The translations under genes were made by a program, and so were the position numbers. Below the pieces are notes generated by a model. That model was not told where the DNA came from, did no database searches, and was given only the letters and a program-made list of their open reading frames with translations. 64,000 nt of DNA from UKL13-2 sp031370625 (GTDB lineage Bacteria > Pseudomonadota > Gammaproteobacteria > Burkholderiales > Usitatibacteraceae): NCBI GenBank assembly GCA_031370625.1, contig JANMQR010000335.1, positions 1 through 64,000 of the forward strand, read 5' to 3'. Below are positions 32,284 to 41,184 of this stretch, piece after piece (position 1 is the first letter of the stretch; every line of letters starts with the position of its first letter).

Positions 32284-33141
32284 TTACCTTAACAACGTGC
32301 GGACATATTCCGGTAGCGCCTGCATGGCGTGATGTATTGCGCCGTTGTAGAACTGTCGATGATCGACTTGGCGTTCAGCTAATCGCCTATCGATTTCGGA
32401 CGCACTGATTTTTCGGATGTCTAACGCATCTGACCCGCACGCGAAACCCCAAGTCGCGCCATACATCGGAATATGTACGAACCATGCGGTGACGATGCGA
32501 AATGTCGCGCGCAAATTCGCCATGCTTTCGCGTACGCGTGATGGATGCGCAAACGGCGAGCCGGTGTGGATCGTGAGTGCGCCACCCATGCCAAGTTTTG
32601 CTTTGCACTGCGCAAAAAATGCCTGCGAATAAAGCGCCTTTGCTTCGCCAATCGGATCGGTCAGATCAAGCGTGATGAGGTCAAATTTCTCACGGGTTTC
32701 ATCAATGAGCTTGATGCCGTCATCAATCACGAGCGATAACCTGGGATCATCAAAAACGCCGCGATGCACGCTGGCAAAATGTCGTTTCGACATCTCCACC
32801 ACCGCCACATCCAGCTCGCACAATGTAACCTTCACAATTGACGGATGCTTCAAAATTTCTTCCGCAGCACCGCCATCGCCACCACCGATAATCAACACGT
32901 TTTGCGGATTCGCCTGCGCGGTCGCCACCGGGTGAATCAAATTTTCATGATAGAAAAATTCATCGCGCTCGCTGACCATATTGCAGCCGTCGATGCGCAT
33001 GAGTTTGCCGAAATCTTGCGTCTCAAAAACTTTGATGGTTTGAAATTCCGAGGTAATGGTTTCAAGCAAACGATCTGCGGTGAAGTACGCACCGGATTGG
33101 TCTGTAACCATCTCATCAATGCGAATTGTGGGCACGGTCAT
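32284..33141 (-). CDS. speE: Spermidine synthase
   Basis: A 285-residue aminopropyltransferase that makes spermidine from putrescine and decarboxylated SAM. The nucleotide-binding motif GGGDGG is at residues 86-91, the catalytic acidic pair LDLTDP (Asp159, Asp162) follows, and the C-terminal YVRTLL is normal. ATG complement 33139-33141 overlaps the speD stop (ATGA), so the two enzymes are coupled. DUF1190, GspS-like and DUF350 genes follow on the same strand. Confidence 0.95.
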   Translation of the reverse strand: MTVPTIRIDEMVTDQSGAYFTADRLLETITSEFQTIKVFETQDFGKLMRIDGCNMVSERDEFFYHENLIHPVATAQANPQNVLIIGGGDGGAAEEILKHPSIVKVTLCELDVAVVEMSKRHFASVHRGVFDDPRLSLVIDDGIKLIDETREKFDLITLDLTDPIGEAKALYSQAFFAQCKAKLGMGGALTIHTGSPFAHPSRVRESMANLRATFRIVTAWFVHIPMYGATWGFACGSDALDIRKISASEIDRRLAERQVDHRQFYNGAIHHAMQALPEYVRTLLR

Positions 33142-33539
33142 GCGGCCAGCGACGCGGTGATCGGCAAATCTTTCCCCCGCCACACGCGCTCCATCAGCAC
33201 ATCGCGCGGTTTCAGCACTTCAAGCAGCGATTGATAAAGCGCTTCGGCGCGGCCACTATTATCTGATGACACGTTGCACACATAAATATCGAGCGTGGCT
33301 TGTAATCGTTCCGGCCAGGTATGAATGGCCAAATGCGATTCCGCCAGCACCACGGCACCGGTCGCACCACCGGCCTGCACCTGATCAAAACTTTCAAACT
33401 GATAAAAATGCTCACCCAACACCGACAGCCCTGCCGCCTCGCACGCGCGCAGGCAGGCGGCGCGCAGCGTTTCTGCCGAGGTCAGCAGCGCCAGCGGCGG
33501 GCAATTGTAAAGGTCAGCAATAATATGAAGGCCCTTCAT
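33138..33539 (-). CDS. speD: S-adenosylmethionine decarboxylase proenzyme
   Basis: A 133-residue proenzyme of the short prokaryotic class. The autocatalytic cleavage site is LAESHLAIHTWPE: cleavage before Ser68 creates the pyruvoyl cofactor, with His73 assisting. It supplies decarboxylated SAM to SpeE, encoded next with a 4-bp overlap. ATG complement 33537-33539 starts the usual KGLHIIADLY sequence; a longer frame adds 14 residues of no character. Confidence 0.95.
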   Translation of the reverse strand: MKGLHIIADLYNCPPLALLTSAETLRAACLRACEAAGLSVLGEHFYQFESFDQVQAGGATGAVVLAESHLAIHTWPERLQATLDIYVCNVSSDNSGRAEALYQSLLEVLKPRDVLMERVWRGKDLPITASLAA

Positions 33540-33645
33540 GGGATTTCCTTTGATTGAGGGCGGAGGTTCGTGCCACTTCAAATTATAATCATGGGTTGTT
33601 GAAATAGCTGTTCTCTCTCCTCACTCCAATCCTTACGACCCCATC

Positions 33646-35652
33646 ATGACCCCAGCCACCCGCACCGACATCACCAACGCCATTCGCGCACTCGCGATGG
33701 ATGCCGTCCAAAAAGCCAACTCTGGCCATCCCGGCGCGCCGATGGGCATGGCGGAGATGGCGGAGGTGTTGTGGCGACACCATTTGAAGCACAACCCGAC
33801 CAATCCGCACTGGGCAGACCGTGACCGGTTTGTGCTCTCGAACGGTCACGGCTCGATGCTGATTTACGCGCTGCTACGCCTCACCGGTTATGACTTGACG
33901 ATGGACGACATCAAAGCGTTTCGTCAGCTGCATTCCAAAACGCCTGGCCACCCTGAAGTCGCGATCACGCCCGGCGTGGAAACAACGACCGGGCCGCTGG
34001 GGCAAGGCCTGGCAAACGCCGTCGGTATGGCGATTGCGGAGCGCGAAATGGCACGCACGTTTAATCGCGATGGTCACATGATTGTTGACCATCACACTTA
34101 TGTTTTCATGGGTGATGGCTGCTTGATGGAAGGCATTTCGCATGAAGTGTGTTCGCTAGCAGGCACGCTGGGACTGGGCAAATTAATTGGCTTTTATGAC
34201 GACAACGGTATTTCGATTGATGGCAAAGTCGAAGGCTGGTTTAAAGACAACACGCCGCAACGTTTTGAGGCCTATGGCTGGCACGTGATTGCGAATGTGG
34301 ATGGGCACAATGCCGACGCGGTGGATGCGGCCTTGAAATCAGCTAAAAAAGTCAGCGACAAGCCAACGCTGATCTGCTGCAAAACCGTGATCGGAAAAGG
34401 CTCACCGAACATGGGCGGCACCGATAAAGTTCATGGCTCGCCATTAGGTGACAAGGAAATCGCTGCGGTACGCGAGAGTATTGGCTGGCCGCACGCACCG
34501 TTCGTCATTCCGCAGGATATTTACGACGCGTGGGATGCGAAACACAAAGGCCAAGCTGTCGAGGCGCAATGGAATGCGGTGTTCGCCGCTTACCAAGCCG
34601 CGCATCCCGAATTGGCGAAAGAATTCACGCGCCGCATAGCCGGTGATTTGCCCGCGAACTTTGCTGCGACTGCAAAAGCACTGATCGATAAATCTAACGA
34701 AAAATCTGAAACCGTTGCCACCCGCAAAGCCTCGCAGTTCGCCATCGAGGCATTCGCGCAAACGATGCCGGAGTTACTCGGCGGCTCGGCGGATTTAACC
34801 GGCTCCGTATTCACCAACTGGAGCGGCACAAAAGCATTATCAGCAACGGCAGGCGGCAACTACATCAACTTCGGGGTGCGCGAATTCGGCATGGCCGCCA
34901 TCGGCAACGGCATCGGCCTGCACGGCGGCTTGATTCCTTATTCCGGCACGTTCCTTACGTTCAGCGACTACTCGCGCAACGGCTTGCGCATGGCCGCGTT
35001 GATGAAGCTGAGAAATATTTTCGTCTTCACGCACGACTCCATCGGCCTAGGCGAAGACGGCCCGACGCATCAATCGGTTGAACATGTGGCATCGCTGCGC
35101 CTGATTCCCAACATGGATTTATGGCGCCCCTGCGATACGGTGGAAGCCGCGGTCGCATGGCAACACGCAATCCAGCGCAAAGACGGCCCAACCTGCTTGA
35201 TCTACTCCCGCCAAAATAGTCCATTCCAAAAACGCGATGCTGCAACACTCGCCAACGTTGCGCGTGGCGGCTATGTGTTGTCGAAAGAAGCGGGCGAATT
35301 AAAAGCGGTAATCATCGCCACCGGTACCGAAGTCTCACTCGCAATGGATGCACAAAAAGCACTCGCGCTAGAAGGCATCCACGTCCGCGTCGTCTCGATG
35401 CCATCTACCTTTATTTTTGACAAACAAGACAGCGCCTACAAATCAACAGTCCTGCCAAAGTCCGCGCCCCGCTTGGCAATTGAGGCAGGTGTGACCGATT
35501 ATTGGCGTAAATATGTGGGGTTGGATGGCGTGGTGATTGGGATTGATACGTTTGGCGAATCGGCTCCGGCACCGGTGCTTTATAAGCATTTTGGGATTAC
35601 GGTGGAGGCGTTGGTGGGGGCGGTGAGAGGGCTTCGTTTAACAATTTTATGA
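33646..35652 (+). CDS. tkt: Transketolase
   Basis: A 668-residue thiamine-diphosphate enzyme of the pentose phosphate and Calvin-type pathways. TPP motif VFMGDGCLMEG with later IGFYDDNGISIDG is present; the central pyrimidine-binding part holds GGSADLTGSV and FTHDSIGLGEDGPTHQ, and the C-terminal domain GIDTFGESAPAPVLYKHFGI. ATG 33646. It is divergent from speD and has no obvious partner in the window. Confidence 0.97.
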   Translation: MTPATRTDITNAIRALAMDAVQKANSGHPGAPMGMAEMAEVLWRHHLKHNPTNPHWADRDRFVLSNGHGSMLIYALLRLTGYDLTMDDIKAFRQLHSKTPGHPEVAITPGVETTTGPLGQGLANAVGMAIAEREMARTFNRDGHMIVDHHTYVFMGDGCLMEGISHEVCSLAGTLGLGKLIGFYDDNGISIDGKVEGWFKDNTPQRFEAYGWHVIANVDGHNADAVDAALKSAKKVSDKPTLICCKTVIGKGSPNMGGTDKVHGSPLGDKEIAAVRESIGWPHAPFVIPQDIYDAWDAKHKGQAVEAQWNAVFAAYQAAHPELAKEFTRRIAGDLPANFAATAKALIDKSNEKSETVATRKASQFAIEAFAQTMPELLGGSADLTGSVFTNWSGTKALSATAGGNYINFGVREFGMAAIGNGIGLHGGLIPYSGTFLTFSDYSRNGLRMAALMKLRNIFVFTHDSIGLGEDGPTHQSVEHVASLRLIPNMDLWRPCDTVEAAVAWQHAIQRKDGPTCLIYSRQNSPFQKRDAATLANVARGGYVLSKEAGELKAVIIATGTEVSLAMDAQKALALEGIHVRVVSMPSTFIFDKQDSAYKSTVLPKSAPRLAIEAGVTDYWRKYVGLDGVVIGIDTFGESAPAPVLYKHFGITVEALVGAVRGLRLTIL

Positions 35653-35691
35653 CCGCGACCCGAGTTACATTCGGGCGAATTGGGGGGGTAG

Positions 35692-37023
35692 TTGAGTAAT
35701 TTCTGGGATAGCCTACGAGGGCTTTTCACACCTGACGGCAATACCTCACGCACTCAGCAGCTAATCGCACAATCCGAAGATTACGACGGATTTACCCGAG
35801 AAGATGCGGTTCGTCAGCTTGGGAGGCTAGCTGATCCAATTGCGCTTATTCCGTTACTGAGGCGAGCGAATGACTGGGTTCCGCAGGTTCGTGTCGCTGC
35901 GCTCGAAGCGTTACGCAGCCTAATGATTCCTGCAAATGCAACCGCGTTTGTTCAGCACCTGCCGGCGATCTTCCATCTGGAAAAATGCCAACGGGCAAGC
36001 CACTCCGCTTTGCTACAGGATTGTCTTCAATACCTCTGCAAAAGCGAAAATTCGGCGATGGTAATCGCGGGCCTAAACGCAACAGATGTACGGGTGCGTC
36101 GCTTATGCGTAAAAGTCGCTTTTACACAAGACATCATGCCGCCAAACGAACTTGTGCGGCGCGCAATTACTGACCCTGACCAAGCGATCCAGCAAATCGG
36201 AGCGTCTCAACTTTTTTCCCTAGGCATTAGCGATGTGTCGCTAGTAATCAAAGATGCAATTACGAGTCGCTCCGCTTCTGTGAGGCGCGCCGCTTTTCAA
36301 ATCTATTCAACAACGGCAGACTTAAATTCAACTCTGGCCATGGCGCAAAAATTCTCTGTTGACGACAGTTCAATGGTACGCGAGTCCGCATTGGCTTGGT
36401 TCCTCGAAAAGCGCATAGATATTGGCAAAATTTATATGGACATTCTGGATCAGCCCGCAGTCACTGCAAACAGACTGAGAGCCGTAATATTGGGGATTTC
36501 AGAAGCCAACCTCAAACGTTATACGGATAAGGTTATTGAATATTGGTCATCACTTCTCCCAGCAGTACGCAGAGCAACTCTCATCTCAGTAGTACGGCTC
36601 GATCCAGGGCGAGGTCAATCAATATGTCAAGATGCACTCGCAGACGTGTCACCATCGGTTGTACTGACTGCTTACCGCCTTCTAGCCAAGCTCGGGGTGC
36701 GTTTCGACGCAGCGCAGCTATTTGATCTTGCCTCAGGGGAAAGACAGAATATAACAATCAGGGGGGCAACCAATTTAGCCCGGTATAGCAATAAGTGGGA
36801 ACGATTGATATTCCTATTGCGTGTTGCAAATTCAAAAGCTCCCACGTTCAACTTTAAAAGCGAGCTCGCCAATTGGCAGCGCGAGTTCAATCGCAGCTGG
36901 GCAGCACCAACAACCGGGCAACTAAATACACTGAAGATTCTTATAGAAAATCAGCTCCACTTTCTATCAGTTGTTGAACGCGACCAGCTATCATTTGTGC
37001 TCAGTCATGCCCCCACTAAATAA
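35692..37023 (+). CDS. HEAT-repeat protein
   Basis: A 443-residue all-helical protein. Repeats of the HEAT/armadillo type are visible from residues about 40-260 (FTREDAVRQLGRLADPIALI, VPQVRVAALEALRSL, ATDVRVRRLCVKVAF, ASVRRAAFQIYSTTA). No catalytic motif. It starts at TTG 35692 after a G-rich run, so the start is uncertain. AT content is higher than in tkt, as with the nucleotidyltransferase after it; the two may be an acquired pair, but no functional link is shown. Confidence 0.7.
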   Translation: MSNFWDSLRGLFTPDGNTSRTQQLIAQSEDYDGFTREDAVRQLGRLADPIALIPLLRRANDWVPQVRVAALEALRSLMIPANATAFVQHLPAIFHLEKCQRASHSALLQDCLQYLCKSENSAMVIAGLNATDVRVRRLCVKVAFTQDIMPPNELVRRAITDPDQAIQQIGASQLFSLGISDVSLVIKDAITSRSASVRRAAFQIYSTTADLNSTLAMAQKFSVDDSSMVRESALAWFLEKRIDIGKIYMDILDQPAVTANRLRAVILGISEANLKRYTDKVIEYWSSLLPAVRRATLISVVRLDPGRGQSICQDALADVSPSVVLTAYRLLAKLGVRFDAAQLFDLASGERQNITIRGATNLARYSNKWERLIFLLRVANSKAPTFNFKSELANWQREFNRSWAAPTTGQLNTLKILIENQLHFLSVVERDQLSFVLSHAPTK

Positions 37024-37082
37024 TAAAAGCGCATGCGCACGCCAGATACTTGGGAGATGGCTTCGCGGCACACTGACCGCAT

Positions 37083-37904
37083 ATGGGTAGAACATTAGTG
37101 GACCCCGTTGAAATCTCTCAAATCCCTTCCGACGTTCGCGAAGAAATCATGCACCGACTTGCCCGCACTGAGCGCGAGGAAGGTGTTCACATTCTGCTCG
37201 CGATTGAATCCGGCAGCCGCGCATGGGGATTCGCTTCGCCTAATAGCGACTTTGATGTTCGCTTCATCTACAAACGTCCCGCTGACTGGTATCTCGCTGT
37301 CGATTTGGAAGAGCGTCGCGATGTTATCGAATATGCGATCACAGATGACATTGATCTAAATGGCTGGGACATTCGCAAAGCGCTGCGACTGTTTTGGAAA
37401 TCGAATCCCGCATTTATTGAATGGATTCAGTCGCCGATCAAGTACATTGAAACGGGTAGTTTTGCGGCGCAAGCACGCATTCTGCTGGCCGATGTTTACT
37501 CATTGGAAAGCGGGATGTATCACTACCGCAGCATGGCAAAAACAAACTATCGTGGCTATCTGCGCGCTGAGATGGTGCCGCTGAAGAAATATTTTTATGT
37601 GCTGCGACCGCTCTTATCCGTCCGCTGGATTGAGCGTTACGGTTCTGCTGCGCCAATAGAATTTGAAAAACTATTGCACCTGATTGATGGACAAACACCT
37701 TTGCTGGCGGCTATTCGAGAGCTTCTTGCCAAGAAGCAAATGACTCCTGAAATGGGACTGTCGCAACCAGTCGCCATTATCAATATTTTCATCGAGGATG
37801 AATTGAAGCGTCTGGACACGATGAATCCGCAACGCAGTGAAAAACAAGAGCCCTTATCAAAATTGAATGCGTTATTTCATTCTGTTCTCTGCGAATCCGC
37901 GTAA
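37083..37904 (+). CDS. YcgL-type predicted nucleotidyltransferase
   Basis: A 273-residue protein with a pol-beta-type nucleotidyltransferase core: SGSRAWGFASPNSDFDVRFI carries the GSxxxG and DxD metal-binding pattern. The helical remainder (WKSNPAFIEWIQSP, YHYRSMAKTNYRGYLRAEMV) matches the YcgL/COG3541 group found near RNA-repair or stress genes. ATG 37083. Substrate unknown. Confidence 0.85.
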   Translation: MGRTLVDPVEISQIPSDVREEIMHRLARTEREEGVHILLAIESGSRAWGFASPNSDFDVRFIYKRPADWYLAVDLEERRDVIEYAITDDIDLNGWDIRKALRLFWKSNPAFIEWIQSPIKYIETGSFAAQARILLADVYSLESGMYHYRSMAKTNYRGYLRAEMVPLKKYFYVLRPLLSVRWIERYGSAAPIEFEKLLHLIDGQTPLLAAIRELLAKKQMTPEMGLSQPVAIINIFIEDELKRLDTMNPQRSEKQEPLSKLNALFHSVLCESA

Positions 37905-37949
37905 CATCAAACGCATCCGCACCAGCCATTTCAACCCAAGGAAAAAGCC

Positions 37950-38144
37950 ATGACCGTCTGCCCCATCGCCATCGTATCCGGCTGCGCCAAATGCCCGATT
38001 TTTAAAGTCTGCCCGGTGAAAGGTTTGATCGGCGATTACGTTCCACCCGCTGAAAAGAAAACCACAGCAGAGTCGAAAGCAAAATCGGCAGCGAAGCCAA
38101 AATCGAAATCGGCAACCAAACCTGCTGCAAAAAAGAAAGCGTAA
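37950..38144 (+). CDS. Small Cys-motif protein with Lys/Ala-rich tail
   Basis: A 64-residue protein. The N-terminal part has four cysteines, CPIAIVSGCAKCPIFKVCP (C-x7-C-x2-C-x5-C), a likely metal site; the rest after GLIGDYVPP is a low-complexity Lys/Ala/Ser tail that could bind nucleic acid. AAGGAAAAAGCC precedes ATG 37950. I do not know a named family; the conserved cluster and good ribosome site argue that it is real. Confidence 0.6.
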   Translation: MTVCPIAIVSGCAKCPIFKVCPVKGLIGDYVPPAEKKTTAESKAKSAAKPKSKSATKPAAKKKA

Positions 38145-38286
38145 AAACGCGGATCTCCCGCACCTTCGGTAGCTGGCAGCAAAAAAGTGCATGCGTTGCC
38201 CGCCACCGCTGCCGCGAGGAATATAAACACCACGAACACCGTCAAGCCTGCAAAAAATTGACGCAACGGTGCAAAATTAACCTAAT

Positions 38287-38682
38287 TTATAGCCGAAAAC
38301 TGCCGTGATACGTCGTCGCCGGGTCAACCGAATATTGCACTGGGCATTGGTGCGAGTTGGTGATTGAGCGCAAAGCCGATTGAAAGTAGTCACCTAAACG
38401 CGCAATGAACTTGCTGGCAAGCGAATTCGTTCTTGCGTGCACAATGGCGATCTCACTCAGTTCCAGGCCTTCAATCACCATGCGCCCCGGCGTGCGGATG
38501 CACACGCGCTCGCCAGGTGACAATACAAAATCGAGCGGATCGTTTTCGAGTGTGACCCATACGCTGCCCTGCACGCATTGCAGGCACGTGCCTTGCGCGC
38601 GCTTGATCGTGACAAATTGATTTGCTTTAAGCGTTAGTGGCGTTTCAATGCATTCGCCAACGTTTTTAGTTATTGTATTCAT
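38287..38682 (-). CDS. DUF2917 protein
   Basis: A 131-residue protein of the DUF2917 family (TIKRAQGTCLQCVQGSVWVT, LSPGERVCIRTPGRMVIEG), a small beta-rich protein of unknown role common in Betaproteobacteria. ATG complement 38680-38682. It is divergent from a GcvA-type LysR gene, a pairing that suggests regulation by that factor. Confidence 0.85.
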   Translation of the reverse strand: MNTITKNVGECIETPLTLKANQFVTIKRAQGTCLQCVQGSVWVTLENDPLDFVLSPGERVCIRTPGRMVIEGLELSEIAIVHARTNSLASKFIARLGDYFQSALRSITNSHQCPVQYSVDPATTYHGSFRL

Positions 38683-38834
38683 GTTTAATCTCCTGCACAG
38701 TTATGTGAGATAAACTGATAATCAGGTTATTGCTTTGTTTTCTCACATCGCCAAGTTACCAATGAAGAGTACGATGCACAAACGATCATTTTTGGCTTTT
38801 AAGTTGAATTTCTTTCACATATAATTCAGACACC

Positions 38835-39713
38835 ATGAAGCGACTTCCGCCACTCACCACCCTTCCCGTCCTTGAAGCTGCCGCGCGTTTACAAAGTTTT
38901 TCGGCGGCAGCGGCTGAGCTAAACGTGACGCATGGCGCGGTCAGCCATCAAATACGTTCACTTGAAGAACACTTGGGTGTCGCACTTTTTGCACGGGTAT
39001 CGCGGCGGGTTGAACTGACGGCGGAAGGTGCGATGTTGGCGGAAGCGGTGCGCGCTGCGCTGGCGAAAGTTTCTGAAGCGGTCGAGGCGCTAAATCCGGC
39101 TGAGCGCGAGCGCAAATTGAGTATCAGCGTATTGCCTTCCTTCGGTAGCCGCTGGCTGATGGGGCGGCTCGGACGATTTCTACAAGCCAATCCGCAGTAC
39201 GAGGTGTCGGTCGAGGCCAGCCCACGGATGGCGAATCTCACCACCGATGGCTTCGATGTTGCGATTCGCTTCGGCAAGCCGCCGTGGCCGGGACTGCATC
39301 ACGAACATCTCGCCGACGACACTTATTTTCCCGTGTGCAGCCCCAGATTTCGTCGTGGCAAATTGCCGACCAAACCCGCGCAGCTTTCAGGCTTGCCGCT
39401 GTTTCGATCAGATCACGATAACTGGGATATCTGGCTGGCAGCAGCGGGGCTGGAGATAAAACCCAACTACATCGGTGTCGATTACAACGACGCCACGCTG
39501 TCATTGCAACGCGCGATTGCCGGCGAAGGCATCGCGATGACGCGCCGCTCACTGGTGGGCGACGATATTGTTAACGGCAATTTGGTGCAACTGTTCGATT
39601 TCGAAGCGCCGTCACCGTATAGCTATAACCTTGTTTTTCTTCCACAGCACGCATCAAGCCCGAAGGTGCGCGCGTTTCGTGATTGGTTAGTGGCGGAAAT
39701 TGATTGGGAATAG
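38835..39713 (+). CDS. LysR family regulator, GcvA subgroup
   Basis: A 292-residue regulator: N-terminal winged helix (LPPLTTLPVLEAAARLQSFS and AVSHQIRSLEEHLGV) and a periplasmic-binding-fold effector domain. TATAAT at 38820-38825 lies only nine bp before ATG 38835, so the transcript may be almost leaderless. Divergent DUF2917 gene; a damaged alpha/beta hydrolase gene follows 6 bp after the stop and was probably co-transcribed. Confidence 0.9.
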   Translation: MKRLPPLTTLPVLEAAARLQSFSAAAAELNVTHGAVSHQIRSLEEHLGVALFARVSRRVELTAEGAMLAEAVRAALAKVSEAVEALNPAERERKLSISVLPSFGSRWLMGRLGRFLQANPQYEVSVEASPRMANLTTDGFDVAIRFGKPPWPGLHHEHLADDTYFPVCSPRFRRGKLPTKPAQLSGLPLFRSDHDNWDIWLAAAGLEIKPNYIGVDYNDATLSLQRAIAGEGIAMTRRSLVGDDIVNGNLVQLFDFEAPSPYSYNLVFLPQHASSPKVRAFRDWLVAEIDWE

Positions 39714-39719
39714 TCGGCA

Positions 39720-40568
39720 TGACTGCACAAAACTTTGAACTCACTGCAGCCGATGGCTATCGTCTCGCGGCTACGCATTTCAAACCCGATTCAGCTGAAC
39801 ATTCAAATGGCGCGAGGCATTCATGTCGTGACCACCGATTATCGCGGCATCGGCGATTCAAAATATGTTCCGTTGCGTGGATTTGAAATGGAATACGCCG
39901 ATTGGTCACGGCTTGATTTAGCGGCGGCTGTGCAATGGGCGACAGAGCGCGGTCGCACGTGGTTGGTTGGCCACAGTTTGGCCGCGCATGCGATTGGGCA
40001 ATTGCCAAGACCGAACGATTTACAGGCAGCCTATATCTGCGGCGGCGGCGCAGGCTGGCACGGCTGGATGCCGTATCCAGAACGGATCAAAGTGTGGCTG
40101 ATGTGGAATGCGCTCGGCCCGATCACCACGCGCATTTACGGCTATCAACCCATGAGCAAATTCGGCATGGGTGAAGATTTACCGTTGGGCGTTTATCGCG
40201 ATTGGCGACACTGGTGCAAGTTTCCGCATTACTTTTTCGATGATGCCAAGGCAAAGTCGATTACGGATCGCTTTAACGATGTGCGAATTCCGATTGCGGC
40301 GGCGGCGGCAACCGATGATCTGTGGGCACCACCAGCATCGCGTGATGCATTTTTCAAAGGTTACGCAAATGCAAAGGTCGAGTGCGTTGATTTGTCGCCA
40401 CGCGATTTTCACGTGTCAAACATTGGGCATATGGGTTATTACCGCGCTAGTGTAGGCGAGCGACTTTGGCCGCAAATATTGTGCTGGTTGCAAGCACACG
40501 GACTACGTTTGCCCGAAGCGATGAGCGCGCCGATGAGTGGGTCTGCGCACGCAAAACAATCCTACTAA
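39720..40568 (+). pseudogene. Alpha/beta hydrolase gene with internal deletion and frameshift
   Basis: ATG 39720 starts a normal N-terminus (MTAQNFELTAADGYRLAATH, FKPDSA). Near 39805 the frame breaks. The body continues in another frame as ARGIHVVTTDYRGIGDSKYV and keeps the nucleophile elbow VGHSLAAHA, the late Asp region ATDDLWAPPASRD and the His region IGHMGYYR. Compared with relatives about 25-30 residues between the two parts are missing, so a deletion has removed one strand-helix unit and shifted the frame. The protein is probably inactive. Confidence 0.7.
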
Positions 40569-40569
40569 T

Positions 40570-40626
40570 GCTAAGGCAGGCGCGGCGTTTGGAGCAAAAA
40601 TGCTCGAAACACCGCGCCCATGCTAG
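40570..40626. repeat. Dispersed palindrome family A, full copy, bidirectional terminator candidate
   Basis: TGCTAAGGCAGGCGCGGCGT, TTGGAGCAAAAATGCTCGAA and ACACCGCGCCCATGCTAG: two arms around a 5-nt A-rich loop. It lies between convergent genes. Confidence 0.7.
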
Positions 40627-40646
40627 AGATAGAGTCTCTTCAAATC

Positions 40647-41024
40647 TTAGCGACGATAAGGATTATCCGGCGCACGGTCACGATTATTGGGCACGCCATC
40701 ACGATCACGGTCACCACGATTCCAGCGGCCGCGCTCTAGCTGCCAGCCGTTGTCGCGCTGGGTCCAGCGGGGCTCGACATAGTAATGGCCTGATCGATTT
40801 CGTTGCCAGGGGCCTCTGCGCCACGCATGGTGGCCGCGGTTTGAATCCCAATAGCCGGGTGCCCACGTATAGCCGCGGCGCGGTGATGGCACGGCCTCGT
40901 AACGCAACGCTGGCGGCGCATCGTTGAGGAAGATTCTTACCTCCGCAGTGGCGACACTAGATTGGGTCACGCCAGCGAGCGACGCGGCAAACACCAACGC
41001 AGCTAGGGGTTTATTGAATTTCAT
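40647..41024 (-). CDS. YXWXGXW-repeat protein
   Basis: A 125-residue exported protein. Signal peptide to about residue 27; then the Trp/Gly-rich repeats of the YXWXGXW family (GYTWAPGYWDSNRGHHAW, HYYVEPRWTQRDNGWQLERG) and an Asp/Arg-rich tail (GDRDRDGVPNNRDRAPDN) like a calcium-binding thrombospondin-type stretch. ATG complement 41022-41024 with AAGGAG upstream. Probably an envelope protein of unknown role. Confidence 0.8.
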   Translation of the reverse strand: MKFNKPLAALVFAASLAGVTQSSVATAEVRIFLNDAPPALRYEAVPSPRRGYTWAPGYWDSNRGHHAWRRGPWQRNRSGHYYVEPRWTQRDNGWQLERGRWNRGDRDRDGVPNNRDRAPDNPYRR

Positions 41025-41184
41025 TTCGTATTCTCCTTGGTGCGCTTCAACCGGATTCGCGCAAATGCACGAGTCAATGGCCTGCTTGCAATGCATGAGC
41101 CAACTTGAAGCTAAAACCAATCTAGGCCGATATACGCCTAGTCGGTGCGATGGCGCACACACCGTGGATGGTGCGTACAGGCTG

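Noticed and set aside
41122..41141. Short palindrome CTAGGC-N8-GCCTAG
   Set aside because: Only six-base arms and no T-run; likely chance, though a weak operator cannot be excluded.
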